The translations under genes and the position numbers were made by a program. Positions 53,339 through 63,312 of a stretch of DNA of 64,000 nt are shown in pieces; position 1 is the first letter of the stretch; each line of letters begins with the position of its first letter. The notes under the pieces are model-generated. The model was not told the DNA's origin. It did not search any database and was given only the letters and a program-made list of their open reading frames with translations. This DNA comes from Cedecea neteri (lineage in GTDB: Bacteria > Pseudomonadota > Gammaproteobacteria > Enterobacterales > Enterobacteriaceae): the NCBI RefSeq assembly GCF_000758325.1, contig NZ_CP009459.1, positions 682,001 to 746,000 of the forward strand. The letters are read 5' to 3'.

Positions 53339-54712
53339 GTGGATCACCTGCCGATATTTTGTCAGTTACGTGGCCGCACCTGCCTGCTGGTAGGCGGTGG
53401 CGATGTCGCTGAACGCAAAGCGCGTTTATTGCTGGAGGCAGGTGCGCGCATCACCGTTAACGCCCTCGAATTCAGCCCACAGTTTAAGGTGTGGGCTGAG
53501 CAAAATATGCTGACGCTGGCCGAAGGGGCGTTCTCAGAAACGCTGCTGGACGAAAGCTGGCTGGCAATTGCCGCCACCGACGATGATGAGGTCAATCAGC
53601 AGGTTAGCGATGCCGCTGAATCCCGCCGGGTTTTCTGCAACGTGGTGGATGCGCCGAAACAAGCGAGCTTCATTATGCCGTCGATTATCGACCGCTCCCC
53701 GCTGATGGTCGCCGTCTCTTCCGGCGGTACGTCCCCTGTTCTGGCCCGACTGCTGCGCGAAAAGCTGGAAGCCAGCCTGCCGTTGCATCTGGGCAAAATT
53801 GCCGCCTTTGCTGGCACTCTGCGTGGTCGTGTAAAACAAACTTTTGCCACCATGGGCGAGCGTCGCCGCTTCTGGGAGAAGTTCTTTACTAACGATCGTC
53901 TGGCGCAGTATCTGGCCAACGAAGACCAGCTTGCCGTTGAAAAAGAGACGGAATCGCTGTTCTCCACCCCACTCGATCACCGTGGCGAAGTGGTGCTGGT
54001 TGGCGCTGGCCCCGGCGATGCTGGCTTGCTGACGCTGAAAGGCCTGCAGCAAATTCAGCAGGCCGACGTTGTAGTTTATGACCGCCTGGTGTCGGACGAC
54101 ATCATGAATCTGGTCCGTCGCGATGCCGATCGCGTGTTCGTCGGCAAGCGCGCGGGCTACCACTGCGTTCCCCAGGAAGAGATTAACCAAATCCTGCTGC
54201 GGGAAGCGCAAAAAGGTAAACGCGTGGTTCGCCTGAAAGGCGGCGATCCGTTTATCTTCGGGCGCGGTGGGGAAGAGCTGGAAACGCTGTGCAACGGCGG
54301 AATTCCGTTCTCTGTCGTCCCTGGGATCACCGCCGCGTCCGGCTGTTCCGCCTATTCCGGTATTCCGCTGACGCACCGGGACTACGCGCAAAGCGTACGT
54401 CTGGTCACCGGCCATTTGAAAACCGGGGGCGAGCTCGACTGGGCTAATCTGGCGGCAGAGAAACAAACGCTGGTGTTTTACATGGGTCTGAACCAGGCCT
54501 CTGCTATTCAGCAACAGCTGATCGCCCACGGGATGGAAGAGACAATGCCGGTGGCACTGGTGGAAAACGGCACGGCAGTGAATCAGCGCGTCGTGGACGG
54601 TACGCTGAACCAATTAGGAGAGCTGGCCACCCAGGTTGGCAGCCCGGCGCTGATTATCGTGGGCAGCGTGGTGGGTCTTCGCGACAGGCTAAACTGGTTC
54701 TCAAACCATTAA
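53339..54712 (+). CDS. cysG: Siroheme synthase CysG
   Basis: A 457-residue bifunctional enzyme. The N-terminal half (1-215) is the NAD-dependent precorrin-2 dehydrogenase/ferrochelatase ([15 protein letters not shown]; Ser128 region [16 protein letters not shown]). The C-terminal half is the SAM uroporphyrinogen-III methyltransferase ([31 protein letters not shown]). I start at the GTG at 53339 with GAGG seven bases upstream, giving the E. coli length. It makes the siroheme of NirB and of sulfite reductase. Confidence 0.98.
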   Translation: MDHLPIFCQLRGRTCLLVGGGDVAERKARLLLEAGARITVNALEFSPQFKVWAEQNMLTLAEGAFSETLLDESWLAIAATDDDEVNQQVSDAAESRRVFCNVVDAPKQASFIMPSIIDRSPLMVAVSSGGTSPVLARLLREKLEASLPLHLGKIAAFAGTLRGRVKQTFATMGERRRFWEKFFTNDRLAQYLANEDQLAVEKETESLFSTPLDHRGEVVLVGAGPGDAGLLTLKGLQQIQQADVVVYDRLVSDDIMNLVRRDADRVFVGKRAGYHCVPQEEINQILLREAQKGKRVVRLKGGDPFIFGRGGEELETLCNGGIPFSVVPGITAASGCSAYSGIPLTHRDYAQSVRLVTGHLKTGGELDWANLAAEKQTLVFYMGLNQASAIQQQLIAHGMEETMPVALVENGTAVNQRVVDGTLNQLGELATQVGSPALIIVGSVVGLRDRLNWFSNH

Positions 54713-54717
54713 ATACC

Positions 54718-54744
54718 AAGGGAGGCATAAGGCCTCCCTTTTAC
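54718..54744. terminator. Terminator between cysG and yhfS
   Basis: AGGGAGGC and GCCTCCCT form a stem followed by TTTTACTTTT on the plus strand. It lies between convergent genes and touches the yhfS stop. Confidence 0.85.
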
Positions 54745-55832
54745 TTTTCTGCCTCTGCACAGCTCTCCCGCAAAATTCTTAATACGGTTTCTGCGCCACT
54801 GCGGTTCGGGTTGATGCGGATCATCCGCTTTTCAAGCTCCGGCTCGGCCTGCCTGAACGTTCCGGAAAGCCGATAAAAAAGCGGCGGGATCTCATACTTA
54901 GATTCTGCGCCTACCGGATAAGGCAATGCGCCCAGCTTTTGTGCGGCGGCCAGCACCTTTTCGGCAATCGGTCGATGAAACTCCACCAGCAGCACCTTCG
55001 ATTGCGCGTTGGCGATAAACGCATTTTTAACCTGAGGCACAGCGCCCTGCGACAGTAACTCAACCAGCGCATCGTTCACCTGTGCCTGAACGGCGTGCAT
55101 CACCGGGGCGAAGACTAAACCGCGCAGCACCTCCATGGCCTGAAATCCCTGCACCTGGCTGCCGCCTGAGTACATGCTCTGTCGTACCGCCTGAACGGCC
55201 GACTTATCACCGACCACAACGCCAACGCCCACCGGGCCGAATAGCTTAAAGCAGGAGAAGGTCGACAGCGTGGTCCCGCACTCGCAGCCGATGTTGTCGA
55301 CCTTCATCACCGCATAATTATCGTCGGCCAGCGACGGCAAAGCGTGGCGATTAAAGCAAGCCACTACCTCAGCGAGTGAATAAGCGTCATCCAATGTCTG
55401 GCGGGTATGCTGAATCAAGGCTGCAGCCGGACGATGAGCCGTAATAGCCGTTTCCACGTCATTTAACTTATTGAAATCGGCCCGAATCAGCTCCAGCCCC
55501 ATCTGTTCGGCAATAACTGCCGTAGTTGGGTACAGCGGAGCCTGATGAATCAGCAGCTTATCGCCAGCGTTTAGCAATGCCGCCAGCCCGCTACGAATTG
55601 CTCCTGTCCCGGCCCCCTGCACCAGGGCTGCAGCTGGCGCAGAGAAGAAATCAGCCAGAACAGCCTCAACCCGCTGTGTGGTGTTAGGCTGATTGAGTTC
55701 GGGCACCAGGCCGACATCCCCCAGGCTCAGAAAATCAGCCCCAGGAAAATGCCGGCAGATGATATCCACGAGGGCGAACTGCTTCTGCTGGGCCTGAGCC
55801 AGGCTCAGGCTTTGCAATGGCCAGCTTTCCAC
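54741..55832 (-). CDS. yhfS: YhfS, PLP-dependent aminotransferase-like enzyme
   Basis: A 363-residue fold-type I PLP enzyme (E. coli YhfS 361). Likely Schiff-base lysine is Lys196 in TFSCFKLFGPVG; phosphate-binding GAGTGAIRSGLAAL is near 73-86. It resembles class V aminotransferases, cysteine desulfurases and cystathionine gamma-synthases. The reaction is unknown. It is the last gene of the yhfZ-to-yhfS operon, nine bases after yhfT. Confidence 0.9.
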   Translation of the reverse strand: MESWPLQSLSLAQAQQKQFALVDIICRHFPGADFLSLGDVGLVPELNQPNTTQRVEAVLADFFSAPAAALVQGAGTGAIRSGLAALLNAGDKLLIHQAPLYPTTAVIAEQMGLELIRADFNKLNDVETAITAHRPAAALIQHTRQTLDDAYSLAEVVACFNRHALPSLADDNYAVMKVDNIGCECGTTLSTFSCFKLFGPVGVGVVVGDKSAVQAVRQSMYSGGSQVQGFQAMEVLRGLVFAPVMHAVQAQVNDALVELLSQGAVPQVKNAFIANAQSKVLLVEFHRPIAEKVLAAAQKLGALPYPVGAESKYEIPPLFYRLSGTFRQAEPELEKRMIRINPNRSGAETVLRILRESCAEAEK

Positions 55833-55841
55833 ACAACCCCC

Positions 55842-57146
55842 TTAGGCCGGGATAAACAGACCGCAGAAGAACAGAATATTCAGCACAATGCCGGTTATCA
55901 TCACCGCCACAACCGGCGCGGCCATTTTCTGCACCGGGCGACCCAGCGATTCGTTCAGGAAGTACAGCGCAGTCGCAATGGTGAAGCCGGTATAGCCCGC
56001 CATTTTGATGGCGGCAAAGATAGAGCCGATCAGCAGCGCCATCTCCATCAGCATGTTCATCGCGTTACGAATGTTGTCCGAAGCGTTGCGTACCGAAGGA
56101 TAACGGCCCAGCCATTTCCCGATGGAGCGCAGCAACAGGACTTCGGCGGAAATCACCAGCGCCCCTACCACAAAAGCAATTAGCGGATTAGCAATCAGGT
56201 AGCCCACGGCAAAGACAAAGGTGAACCCGGCCACGGCGTAAACACCGGTCGCCAGCGCCGTCGTGGCAATCATCGGCACAAAGCCCAGGCCACGCATAAA
56301 CTCGGCCAGCGCGGCCTGATCAATCAGGCTTTGAGACTGCGTCGGATCCAGCCCAACCTTGTAAGCTTTCTCCAGCGTAAAGATGGACACCTCGCTGCCC
56401 GCAAACAGCTTCATGCTGGCAACGGCGGCGATCAACCCACCAACGATGGCAATATACGGCAAATTCTTGATAATTCTGGACGTCCGCTCTTCAAACACCG
56501 ACTGCCCGTGAGCATCGTGTTCATGTTCACCGCGGGAGCGCAGATCCTGAAAAATCGCAATCGCCAGCAGCATAATCATACCCACAAAGATCTCGATCGA
56601 CTCTGGGTTCAGCTGCGGGAAGAAACGTACCACCAGCACGCGCGTCAGCAGCACAACCACCGCCGCGAACAGGCTGTTCTTCCAGCCAAACTGGTAGAAA
56701 ATCGCCACCAGCGGGAACAATGCAAAGGCAGATACCACCGGGGAACTCAACTCACCCAGCGAACCGAGAACATCCACCGGCAGCGCGGTCAGCAGGTGGT
56801 TCACCGGCACCAGGCAAGTAAGAATCAAAATCCCCCAGACGGCACCCAGTCCAAACGCCAGCACGCTGTTGGCCGCCAGCACGCCGAGGATGTCGGTCGG
56901 CAGGAACAGCAGCCAGCTGTTGAGCAGCCCGGTTTTCAGGGTGAAGGAGATCCCAACGGAAGCCACAAAGCCGATGCTCAGGCCGAAAGCGATACTCCCC
57001 GCCTCGCGGCGGTTCATATTGCCTTCAATAAGCTGCGGCAGAATCGGTCGAATCCCGTCGTGGAACACCGCCGCGGAGCGGTGCGCCAGTAAAGCCGTCA
57101 TCCCGGTCAGCAAGGCAACAACAACAAGGTGAAGGTAGAATTCCAT
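55842..57146 (-). CDS. yhfT: YhfT, predicted inner-membrane transporter
   Basis: A 434-residue protein with about 11-12 hydrophobic helices and a short His/Asp/Glu-rich cytoplasmic loop (RGEHEHDAHGQSVFEE). It matches E. coli YhfT along its length. It has no similarity that I recognise to a transporter of known substrate. In the operon it is the only membrane component and presumably imports the compound the enzymes use. It follows yhfU by ten bases. Confidence 0.9.
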   Translation of the reverse strand: MEFYLHLVVVALLTGMTALLAHRSAAVFHDGIRPILPQLIEGNMNRREAGSIAFGLSIGFVASVGISFTLKTGLLNSWLLFLPTDILGVLAANSVLAFGLGAVWGILILTCLVPVNHLLTALPVDVLGSLGELSSPVVSAFALFPLVAIFYQFGWKNSLFAAVVVLLTRVLVVRFFPQLNPESIEIFVGMIMLLAIAIFQDLRSRGEHEHDAHGQSVFEERTSRIIKNLPYIAIVGGLIAAVASMKLFAGSEVSIFTLEKAYKVGLDPTQSQSLIDQAALAEFMRGLGFVPMIATTALATGVYAVAGFTFVFAVGYLIANPLIAFVVGALVISAEVLLLRSIGKWLGRYPSVRNASDNIRNAMNMLMEMALLIGSIFAAIKMAGYTGFTIATALYFLNESLGRPVQKMAAPVVAVMITGIVLNILFFCGLFIPA

Positions 57147-57156
57147 ACGGATGCCT

Positions 57157-57510
57157 TTATTTTAAATGGTTAACGAGCAGTGGGATGGCGTGCTCGATAT
57201 GCTCAACGGAGAGACCAAATGCCACTTTGCCTTCTGAGACCAGGCGGGCGATTTGCTCTTCTTTCGCTTTAATACCGGGCTTGGCGATAGTGCAGCTCCG
57301 GTTGTAGCCAATCACCGCGATGGCGATAGACAATGCCGCACCCGCCCCGGTATTACAGGCCCCAATGTAGTAATCAAGCTGGCCGGATTTCACCTTCAGC
57401 GCGGCGTCCATGTCGTTATAGATAAACACTTCGAAGCTGCCCGGCGCGGCAGTTTCGATGGTTTGTTTGATGAGTTCGCGCTGTAGGCCAGCGACACCGA
57501 TCTTTTTCAT
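57157..57510 (-). CDS. yhfU: YhfU, DUF2620 protein
   Basis: A 117-residue cytoplasmic protein of the DUF2620 family. It begins MKKIGVAGLQRELIKQTIET and contains a glycine/alanine-rich block (YYIGACNTGAGAALSIAIAV). Function is unknown. It lies nine bases after php and ten before yhfT. Its conserved presence suggests a dedicated partner of the transporter or an enzyme. Confidence 0.9.
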   Translation of the reverse strand: MKKIGVAGLQRELIKQTIETAAPGSFEVFIYNDMDAALKVKSGQLDYYIGACNTGAGAALSIAIAVIGYNRSCTIAKPGIKAKEEQIARLVSEGKVAFGLSVEHIEHAIPLLVNHLK

Positions 57511-57519
57511 GGGAAATCC

Positions 57520-58410
57520 TTACTTATAAAAGACAGAGGGGTTGTCACGTAACATCAAATCGATGTCTGGCTGGCTGAAACCGGCCTCCAGCAGCATCGG
57601 CACAAACGTGGTAAGCAAATAGTCAAAACCTGGCCCGCCGTTCGCTTTCAAATGGGAGCGACGAGTAATGTCCATCGACAGCATGACGTGGTCGAGCAGC
57701 CCGCGATCTTTTAGCGCGCTCAGCATCGCAATGCGTTTTTCGTCCGGGTAATAGCTGTTTTTGCCGATGGTATCGAACTGGACGTAGGCCCCTTGATCGA
57801 TCATCCGCAGGATGTTGTCCAGATTGTCTTTCAGGTCGCAGTGCCCGACGGTGACGCGGGAAAGATCCACGCACCATGATTTCAGCAACGCAAGCTGTTC
57901 AAGGCCCATGGTACTGAATGACGTATGGGTTGAAATCGGCCTGCCGGTTTCATGATGCGCAATGGCAGCCGCCTGGAAAACTCGCTTCTCCACCGGGGTG
58001 ATAACGTCCACACTGGAGCCAATTTCCGCGATGATCCCGGCTTTTAATGCCGTGCCGTCGATACCGATTTCAATTTCATCGATCATCTCCTGCGCCAGCA
58101 CTTTCACTGGCGTGGTGGCTACATGCGGCGGGAAGAAATCGTGCTGGTAATAACCGGTGCAGGCCATCACGTTCATCCCGGTATCACGGATGATATCCAG
58201 CAGGAACTGTGGGTTACGCCCCATGTAGCGGTTGGTCATTTCAATGATATTGCGCACGCCCTGCGCGTAGAGTGACTTCATCTCACCGCAAATCAGCTCG
58301 TACTGATCCAGTCGGCAATCGATGTTGTCCTTGAAGCTGGAAAGATCGATATGAAGATGCTCGTGGGCATAGGTATAGCCCGATGGATCGATATGCTTAT
58401 GCCCCGTCAT
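57520..58410 (-). CDS. php: Phosphotriesterase homology protein
   Basis: A 296-residue TIM-barrel metal hydrolase of the amidohydrolase superfamily. The binuclear-metal ligands are all seen: His16 and His18 (AHEHLH), Glu129 (IIAEIG), His162 (STHTS), His190 (TVGHCD) and Asp247 (SMDITR). As in E. coli, a glutamate takes the place of the carboxylated lysine of true phosphotriesterase. Family members are often lactonases. Its start lies 14 bases inside yhfW. Confidence 0.95.
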   Translation of the reverse strand: MTGHKHIDPSGYTYAHEHLHIDLSSFKDNIDCRLDQYELICGEMKSLYAQGVRNIIEMTNRYMGRNPQFLLDIIRDTGMNVMACTGYYQHDFFPPHVATTPVKVLAQEMIDEIEIGIDGTALKAGIIAEIGSSVDVITPVEKRVFQAAAIAHHETGRPISTHTSFSTMGLEQLALLKSWCVDLSRVTVGHCDLKDNLDNILRMIDQGAYVQFDTIGKNSYYPDEKRIAMLSALKDRGLLDHVMLSMDITRRSHLKANGGPGFDYLLTTFVPMLLEAGFSQPDIDLMLRDNPSVFYK

Positions 58411-59641
58411 GGTTCACTCCACCTGTTGAAGAGATATTCAGCTGCGGCAGGAACGACGTTCCGTTCTGCGGCGCGGCTGCCCTAAAAAAGTCACAAACTG
58501 TGGCGCCCACATCTGAAAGCGTAGCGCGTGCGCCCAGATAAGTGCCTGTTATACCGGGCTGCCAAACCAGCAACGGCACGTTTTCACGGGTGTGTTTACT
58601 GTGGCCAATCGTCGGGTCGTTCCCGTGATCCGCCATGACGACAAGGCAATCCCCGGCTCGCATATCCCCCATCAGCAAGGCCAGATTTTTGTCTACCAGC
58701 TCAAGCCGTTCGGCGTAACGCGCAACGTCTTCCGCGTGCCCGGCCAGGTCCGTTTCCTGAATATTGGTGCAAATAAACGCACTATCCGGCTTATTCAACT
58801 CATCCCGGGTGATATCAAGAATGTGCTGCGAATCGACCAGATTCTGGTAACTGATGCCATGTGGGTTAATCGCAATATCCGCCACTTTGCCTACCAGCAC
58901 GGTTTTAACGCCGACATTATGCAGCTGCTGCGGAGCCTGAACGCTGGCATCCACGCCGTAACCCATATGCACCACCTGGAACCCACTTTTGTATACCCCG
59001 GAGCGCGGGGCGTTAATGCCGATATAAAGGCCCTGTTTCTCTTCGGCGGCGTTGATCAGCTGCTCGCTGCTCTCAAGCAGGCCACCGAAGGCAATAACCC
59101 GCCCAACTTTGACGCAGCGGCGCACAACTTCGCCAATGGCACGCACCTGCTCAAACGGTATGACGCTGAGGTTGGCGCTGATGTTAAACACCTGCCCGAG
59201 ATCGGCCTCAAGGTTATCTCCCACAGCGACGGCCTGGTTTACCCACAGAAACTGCAGCTCGCCGCCCCTGCGTTCAACCTGCCAGCCTGCGCCGGTCAGC
59301 TCGCGTTCAACATCGTTTATCACTTCAGAAAACGGCATACGGAGTGGAGTTTGTGGCCGCGTGCCCAAAATTTCCTGATGTCCCATAAAGGTGTCACCGC
59401 CCTCATGCTGCAGCGCCGCAGTGCCATACACGGCATCGGCGTTCGGCTGCATCACATTGGCAGTAAAGCCCAGCGCGTTAATCAGGCCCAGCTTCTCAAG
59501 CGTGGGCAAACGCAGATCGGGAAAATGCTGCAGAATATGCCCGCAGGTGTTCGCCCCGATGTCCTGCGGCCTTACCTCCGCCACATCATCCATCGCGCCC
59601 ACGCCGAAGCTGTCTATCACCAGCACCAGAAACTTACTCAT
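58397..59641 (-). CDS. yhfW: YhfW, phosphopentomutase-like enzyme
   Basis: A 414-residue alkaline-phosphatase-superfamily metalloenzyme related to phosphopentomutase DeoB. Metal-ligand blocks are [12 protein letters not shown] (N-terminal Asp), [12 protein letters not shown] and [20 protein letters not shown]. The nucleophile region is [17 protein letters not shown] use the ATG at 59641, inside the yhfX end with GGGAGG upstream; the longer frame is a read-through shadow. The exact sugar phosphate is unknown. Confidence 0.93.
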   Translation of the reverse strand: MSKFLVLVIDSFGVGAMDDVAEVRPQDIGANTCGHILQHFPDLRLPTLEKLGLINALGFTANVMQPNADAVYGTAALQHEGGDTFMGHQEILGTRPQTPLRMPFSEVINDVERELTGAGWQVERRGGELQFLWVNQAVAVGDNLEADLGQVFNISANLSVIPFEQVRAIGEVVRRCVKVGRVIAFGGLLESSEQLINAAEEKQGLYIGINAPRSGVYKSGFQVVHMGYGVDASVQAPQQLHNVGVKTVLVGKVADIAINPHGISYQNLVDSQHILDITRDELNKPDSAFICTNIQETDLAGHAEDVARYAERLELVDKNLALLMGDMRAGDCLVVMADHGNDPTIGHSKHTRENVPLLVWQPGITGTYLGARATLSDVGATVCDFFRAAAPQNGTSFLPQLNISSTGGVNHDGA

Positions 59642-60806
59642 GTTGACCTCCCGGAATAGGATGCCCAAGGCTATCGTACAGCGCTTCGAGTACAGGTTTC
59701 CCGCTCTGAATGCCGGACACCAGCGCCACATCGCTGCGGGTGACAAAAATCTGTGTGCGGAAGCACATCACTACCGGGCTGCCAACGGGATAGCAGCCCT
59801 CCAGAGCCAGGTGATAATCAATGCTGGTGTTGTCTGGCGGCAGCAATCGCGCCTGCTCGGGCTGTGTATCACTGCTGAACACCAGCGCATTCTGCGCATG
59901 ACCTCGGCGATAATATCCGCCACCGAAGCAATAGCTTTTGCCCTGAAACTGATGGGAAACTTCCGTCAAATAGAGCATGGCAATCGCCTCGGGCTGATCA
60001 CCATGCTGGTTCGCCGGAATGGTGCCGGTCAGCGCATGGCCCGGTTCAGCATGAGTTACTCCGTGCTCGGCCAGAATCGAAAAAGTGCTGCAGCTTGAGG
60101 CCGACGGCGCGTTGATTTGCTCGATCTCAATCCCCTGGTCATGCAGCAGGTCCCGCGCCTTCAGCAGCGTCATTAAATTGCGGGTTGGCTGCGTCTGTTG
60201 CTGCTCTTCGTTCCAGAGCAGACAGGGGAAGTGCGTCAGCCCGGCAAGTCGAATGCCCGGCATTGCGCGAATGGCGCGTACAGCGTCGTCCAGCTCCCCA
60301 AGCGGAAAACCGGCTTCCTGACCCGGGTAAAGTCGGTCGTACTCGGCGAATACTTTCAGCATCACCGCCTGAATACGCCCATTCGCCAGCGCTGCATCGG
60401 AAACTTCACGGGCTTTATCCAGCGAGAAAAGCGTGATGATTTCCGTCTCTCCGTTCACATTCTCTTCGACCAGGGCCACCGGCACCTGCACCAGATGACC
60501 CACATGCGAAACGGGCACATTGGCTTCGCGCAGAGTGCGGGCTTCTTTAAAATCAACGGCCACGGCGCCTTTAAAGCCCAGCTCAACCAGCTTGTTGGCA
60601 AGCCAGGGGTTACGCCCGATTTGCTTGGTCATAAAATAAAGCGTGATGTCATGCTTCTGCGCAGCCGCGAGCAGTTTCCGGCCATTCTCCAGAACCTGGT
60701 CGACATCGATAATCCAGGTATCGGGAAGTACCGCGCCCTGCCGCCAAAGGGTTCTGGCGGCATCAATCAACGCCGGGTTCTGTGCCTTGAGTGCCTCAAT
60801 AAACAT
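59634..60806 (-). CDS. yhfX: YhfX, alanine-racemase-like PLP enzyme
   Basis: A 390-residue fold-type III PLP protein with an N-terminal TIM-barrel domain like alanine racemase. The likely PLP lysine is Lys61 in [11 protein letters not shown], and a C-terminal beta domain follows. E. coli YhfX has 387 residues. GAGG precedes the ATG. It overlaps yhfW by eight bases and follows yhfY after an 88-base AT-rich gap. Racemase or amino-acid lyase activity is possible. Confidence 0.92.
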   Translation of the reverse strand: MFIEALKAQNPALIDAARTLWRQGAVLPDTWIIDVDQVLENGRKLLAAAQKHDITLYFMTKQIGRNPWLANKLVELGFKGAVAVDFKEARTLREANVPVSHVGHLVQVPVALVEENVNGETEIITLFSLDKAREVSDAALANGRIQAVMLKVFAEYDRLYPGQEAGFPLGELDDAVRAIRAMPGIRLAGLTHFPCLLWNEEQQQTQPTRNLMTLLKARDLLHDQGIEIEQINAPSASSCSTFSILAEHGVTHAEPGHALTGTIPANQHGDQPEAIAMLYLTEVSHQFQGKSYCFGGGYYRRGHAQNALVFSSDTQPEQARLLPPDNTSIDYHLALEGCYPVGSPVVMCFRTQIFVTRSDVALVSGIQSGKPVLEALYDSLGHPIPGGQHE

Positions 60807-60894
60807 GCCTTGCCTCGCGACCTGAGAAATAAACCTCTTAAATAATCATTTTTTTGAATATTTAAGTTAAGAAAAAACGCTGCAAATAAATCCG
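60807..60894 (-). promoter_or_regulatory. AT-rich yhfY-yhfX gap, possible internal promoter
   Basis: This is the longest gap in the yhf operon, while all other junctions overlap or are ten bases apart. It is strongly AT-rich. A TTTGCA/AAATAT pair 17 bases apart could be a weak promoter for the enzyme genes. The promoter call is tentative. Confidence 0.3.
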
Positions 60895-61251
60895 TTAGCT
60901 CTTATGAATCAGCCACAGGCTGAACAGGTTAGCCAGCAGATACCCTTCTTCGTTCGGGTGCAGCTGCACGTTGAACGGCGCCAGCAATGCGTGGTGGGCC
61001 TGCTCAACATCACCAAAGACGCTGTCGGTTTTAATCTCCGCCAACAGCTCTTCATCCAATGGGTTCACCTCTTCCCCACGGCGGCTGCGCATCAGCGCGT
61101 TAGCCATGTGAGTGATCGCCATTGCCCCCTGATCGTTCTGCAGCGGAATAGCCCAGTGGGTCTCCAGCTGCGTCACAACCACTTTCATGCCATCACAAAT
61201 ATCCCGGTCGATGACGCCTGCCTCACAGAGCAGATTGAGCCGGTCTTCCAT
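60895..61251 (-). CDS. yhfY: YhfY, PRD-domain protein
   Basis: A 118-residue protein that is a single PTS regulation domain (PRD): the conserved histidine occurs in AITHMANALMRSRRGEE, and the C-terminal block HPNEEGYLLANLFSLW closes it. PRDs are normally phosphorylated by HPr or EII proteins and control activators or antiterminators. Here it stands alone, next to yhfZ. I use the ATG at 61251 with GAGG eight bases upstream; a TTG at 61269 overlapping yhfZ is the alternative. Confidence 0.9.
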   Translation of the reverse strand: MEDRLNLLCEAGVIDRDICDGMKVVVTQLETHWAIPLQNDQGAMAITHMANALMRSRRGEEVNPLDEELLAEIKTDSVFGDVEQAHHALLAPFNVQLHPNEEGYLLANLFSLWLIHKS

Positions 61252-61265
61252 ACTGATTACCTCTG

Positions 61266-62171
61266 TCAATAGCTTGGTTCCTGTTCACCACTCAGCACGC
61301 TTTGCTGATGCGCCAGCAGGGCATTCTTATCCACCACCGTTCTCAGCAATTGCTGAATGGGGATATCTTCACTTCGCGTCAGCACCACCGCTTCCGATGC
61401 CGTCAGGAAGCATTTATCCCCGCTTAACGGGAGGGCAGTCAGCCCCAGTGCCGTCAAATCGGCTTCGTTGCTGACGTTCCAAATCACCGCATCCACGCTG
61501 CCTTTCGCGATTCTGTGCAGGCACTCGTGGTAGGACACATCAAGCAATTCCACATCCTGCCCGGAGAAATAGACATCCGTCATGATGCGCTGATCCGCCG
61601 AACGGGGATCAATCCCGATGAGGCGAATATTCTCCTGCTGCCCGGCACGGCAAATCAGTTTGTGCTCGCCCACGTAAGTGTGCGGCCCCAGCGAGAGCGC
61701 GATAAAAAGATCCGGGTTGTTGAGGTAACTGTCCGCTGCCAGCCTGGACACGACGGCAAGGTCATAAACGCCATTCAGCAAACATTCCACGCGAACATCT
61801 GACCCACGCATATGGGCGTAGTAAAACGGGATCCCGTCAAACTGCGCCTTCAAACCGCTGGCAAGCCCTTCATAAAGCCGGGTGTACGGCAGCGGCATAG
61901 CACACACTACATTGCCGATGTCCGCGAACGCCAATAGGGCTTTGTTATCCATGCTCAGCAGGTAGCTGCCGTTGCGGCCACGGCGCTCAACGCTCACCGC
62001 ACCGGCCTTCTCCAGCGTCTTTAAAGCCGCCTGAGTTAGCCCCACGGAAAAGCCGCATTCACCTGCTAATTCATCTATGGTTTTCAGTCTGTTACCACAT
62101 TTCTCACCCAGTAAATAACGGGCCAGACTGGATTGGGCAACGCCCTCTTTTTTAATAAAGCTGCGGCTCAT
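61266..62171 (-). CDS. yhfZ: YhfZ, predicted transcriptional regulator
   Basis: A 301-residue protein with an N-terminal winged HTH (about 25-75, IDELAGECGFSVGLTQAALKTLEKAG; GntR-like) and a C-terminal periplasmic-binding-type ligand domain (about 90-285). Length equals E. coli YhfZ. It is the promoter-proximal gene of the yhf operon and likely its regulator. Nested inverted repeats lie directly upstream of it. Confidence 0.92.
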   Translation of the reverse strand: MSRSFIKKEGVAQSSLARYLLGEKCGNRLKTIDELAGECGFSVGLTQAALKTLEKAGAVSVERRGRNGSYLLSMDNKALLAFADIGNVVCAMPLPYTRLYEGLASGLKAQFDGIPFYYAHMRGSDVRVECLLNGVYDLAVVSRLAADSYLNNPDLFIALSLGPHTYVGEHKLICRAGQQENIRLIGIDPRSADQRIMTDVYFSGQDVELLDVSYHECLHRIAKGSVDAVIWNVSNEADLTALGLTALPLSGDKCFLTASEAVVLTRSEDIPIQQLLRTVVDKNALLAHQQSVLSGEQEPSY

Positions 62172-62179
62172 CAGTTATC

Positions 62180-62217
62180 TTCAATTTATTGAATGAATAT
62201 ATCTTCATAAAATTGAA
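62180..62217 (-). promoter_or_regulatory. Nested inverted repeats upstream of yhfZ, candidate operator
   Basis: TTCAATTT (62180-62187) and AAATTGAA (62210-62217) are a perfect 8-bp inverted repeat. Inside them ATGAA (62193-62197) and TTCAT (62204-62208) form a second. The site is 9-46 bases ahead of the yhfZ ATG and overlaps AT-rich hexamers that could be its promoter. Confidence 0.55.
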
Positions 62218-62260
62218 TATAGATGGCAAAGGGGAAAATGACAAAAGGAGAATGCAGTCA

Positions 62261-62295
62261 CAAAAAAGAAATAACCCGCCAGGCGGCGGGTTATT
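62261..62295 (-). terminator. Terminator after trpS
   Basis: AATAACCCGCC and GGCGGGTTATT form an 11-bp perfect stem with a four-base loop, followed by TCTTTTTTG on the minus strand, 13 bases after the trpS stop. Confidence 0.92.
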
Positions 62296-62307
62296 CATAG
62301 GGAAAGA

Positions 62308-63312
62308 TTATGGGTGGGCGACGAAACCGATCGCCTCATACACCTTTTTCAGCGTCTCACCGGCACGAGCACGGGCTTTTTCAGAGCCCTCTTTCATAAC
62401 CTGCTGCAGGAAAGCTTCGTCGTTACGGTAACGGTGATAGCGCTCCTGAAGCTCGGTCAGCATACCGGACACGGCTTCCGCCACTTCGCCCTTCAGATGA
62501 CCATACATCTTGCCTTCAAAGCTGGCTTCCAGCTCAGGAATCGCTTTGCCGGTGACGCCGGAAAGAATGTCCAGCAGGTTAGAAACGCCCGCTTTCTCTT
62601 TCACGTCGTAGCGAACGACAGGCGGCTCTTCGGAGTCGGTGACCGCGCGCTTGATCTTCTTCACCACGGATTTCGGATCTTCCAGCAGGCCGATGACGTT
62701 ATTACGGTTATCGTCAGACTTGGACATCTTCTTGGTCGGCTCCAGCAGGGACATCACGCGGGCACCGGACTTAGGAATAAATGGCTCAGGCACTTTGAAG
62801 ATGTCGCCGTACAGCGCGTTGAAGCGGCTGGCCACGTCGCGGCTCAGCTCCAGATGCTGTTTCTGGTCTTCGCCCACCGGGACCTGATTGGTCTGGTACA
62901 GCAGAATGTCTGCCGCCATCAGCACCGGGTAATCAAACAGGCCGGCGTTGATGTTTTCTTCATAGCGGGCAGATTTGTCCTTGAACTGCGTCATGCGGCT
63001 CAGCTCGCCGAAATAGGTGTAGCAGTTCAGCACCCAGCCCAGCTGTGCGTGTTCCGGCACGTGGGACTGAACGAAGATGGTGCTTTTTTTCGGGTCAATG
63101 CCGCAGGCCAGATACAGCGCCAGGGTGTCCAGCGTCGCTTTACGCAACGCGGTTGGGTCCTGGCGAACGGTGATCGCATGCTGGTCAACGATGCAGTAAA
63201 TGCAGTGGTAATCATCCTGCATGTTTACCCACTGACGCAGCGCACCCATGTAGTTACCGATAGTTAATTCGCCTGACGGCTGGGCGCCGCTAAATACGAT
63301 GGGCTTACTCAT
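62308..63312 (-). CDS. trpS: Tryptophanyl-tRNA synthetase
   Basis: A 334-residue class I aminoacyl-tRNA synthetase, identical in length to E. coli. The HIGH-equivalent motif is TIGN (17-20) in [13 protein letters not shown], and KMSKS is at 195-199. It charges tRNA-Trp. Its start overlaps the gph stop by eight bases, as expected for the dam-rpe-gph-trpS operon. Confidence 0.98.
   Translation of the reverse strand: MSKPIVFSGAQPSGELTIGNYMGALRQWVNMQDDYHCIYCIVDQHAITVRQDPTALRKATLDTLALYLACGIDPKKSTIFVQSHVPEHAQLGWVLNCYTYFGELSRMTQFKDKSARYEENINAGLFDYPVLMAADILLYQTNQVPVGEDQKQHLELSRDVASRFNALYGDIFKVPEPFIPKSGARVMSLLEPTKKMSKSDDNRNNVIGLLEDPKSVVKKIKRAVTDSEEPPVVRYDVKEKAGVSNLLDILSGVTGKAIPELEASFEGKMYGHLKGEVAEAVSGMLTELQERYHRYRNDEAFLQQVMKEGSEKARARAGETLKKVYEAIGFVAHP

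Noticed and set aside
59642..59746. 35-codon extension of yhfW
   Set aside because: It lies entirely inside yhfX in another frame. The ATG at 59641 has GGGAGG upstream and gives the family N-terminus.
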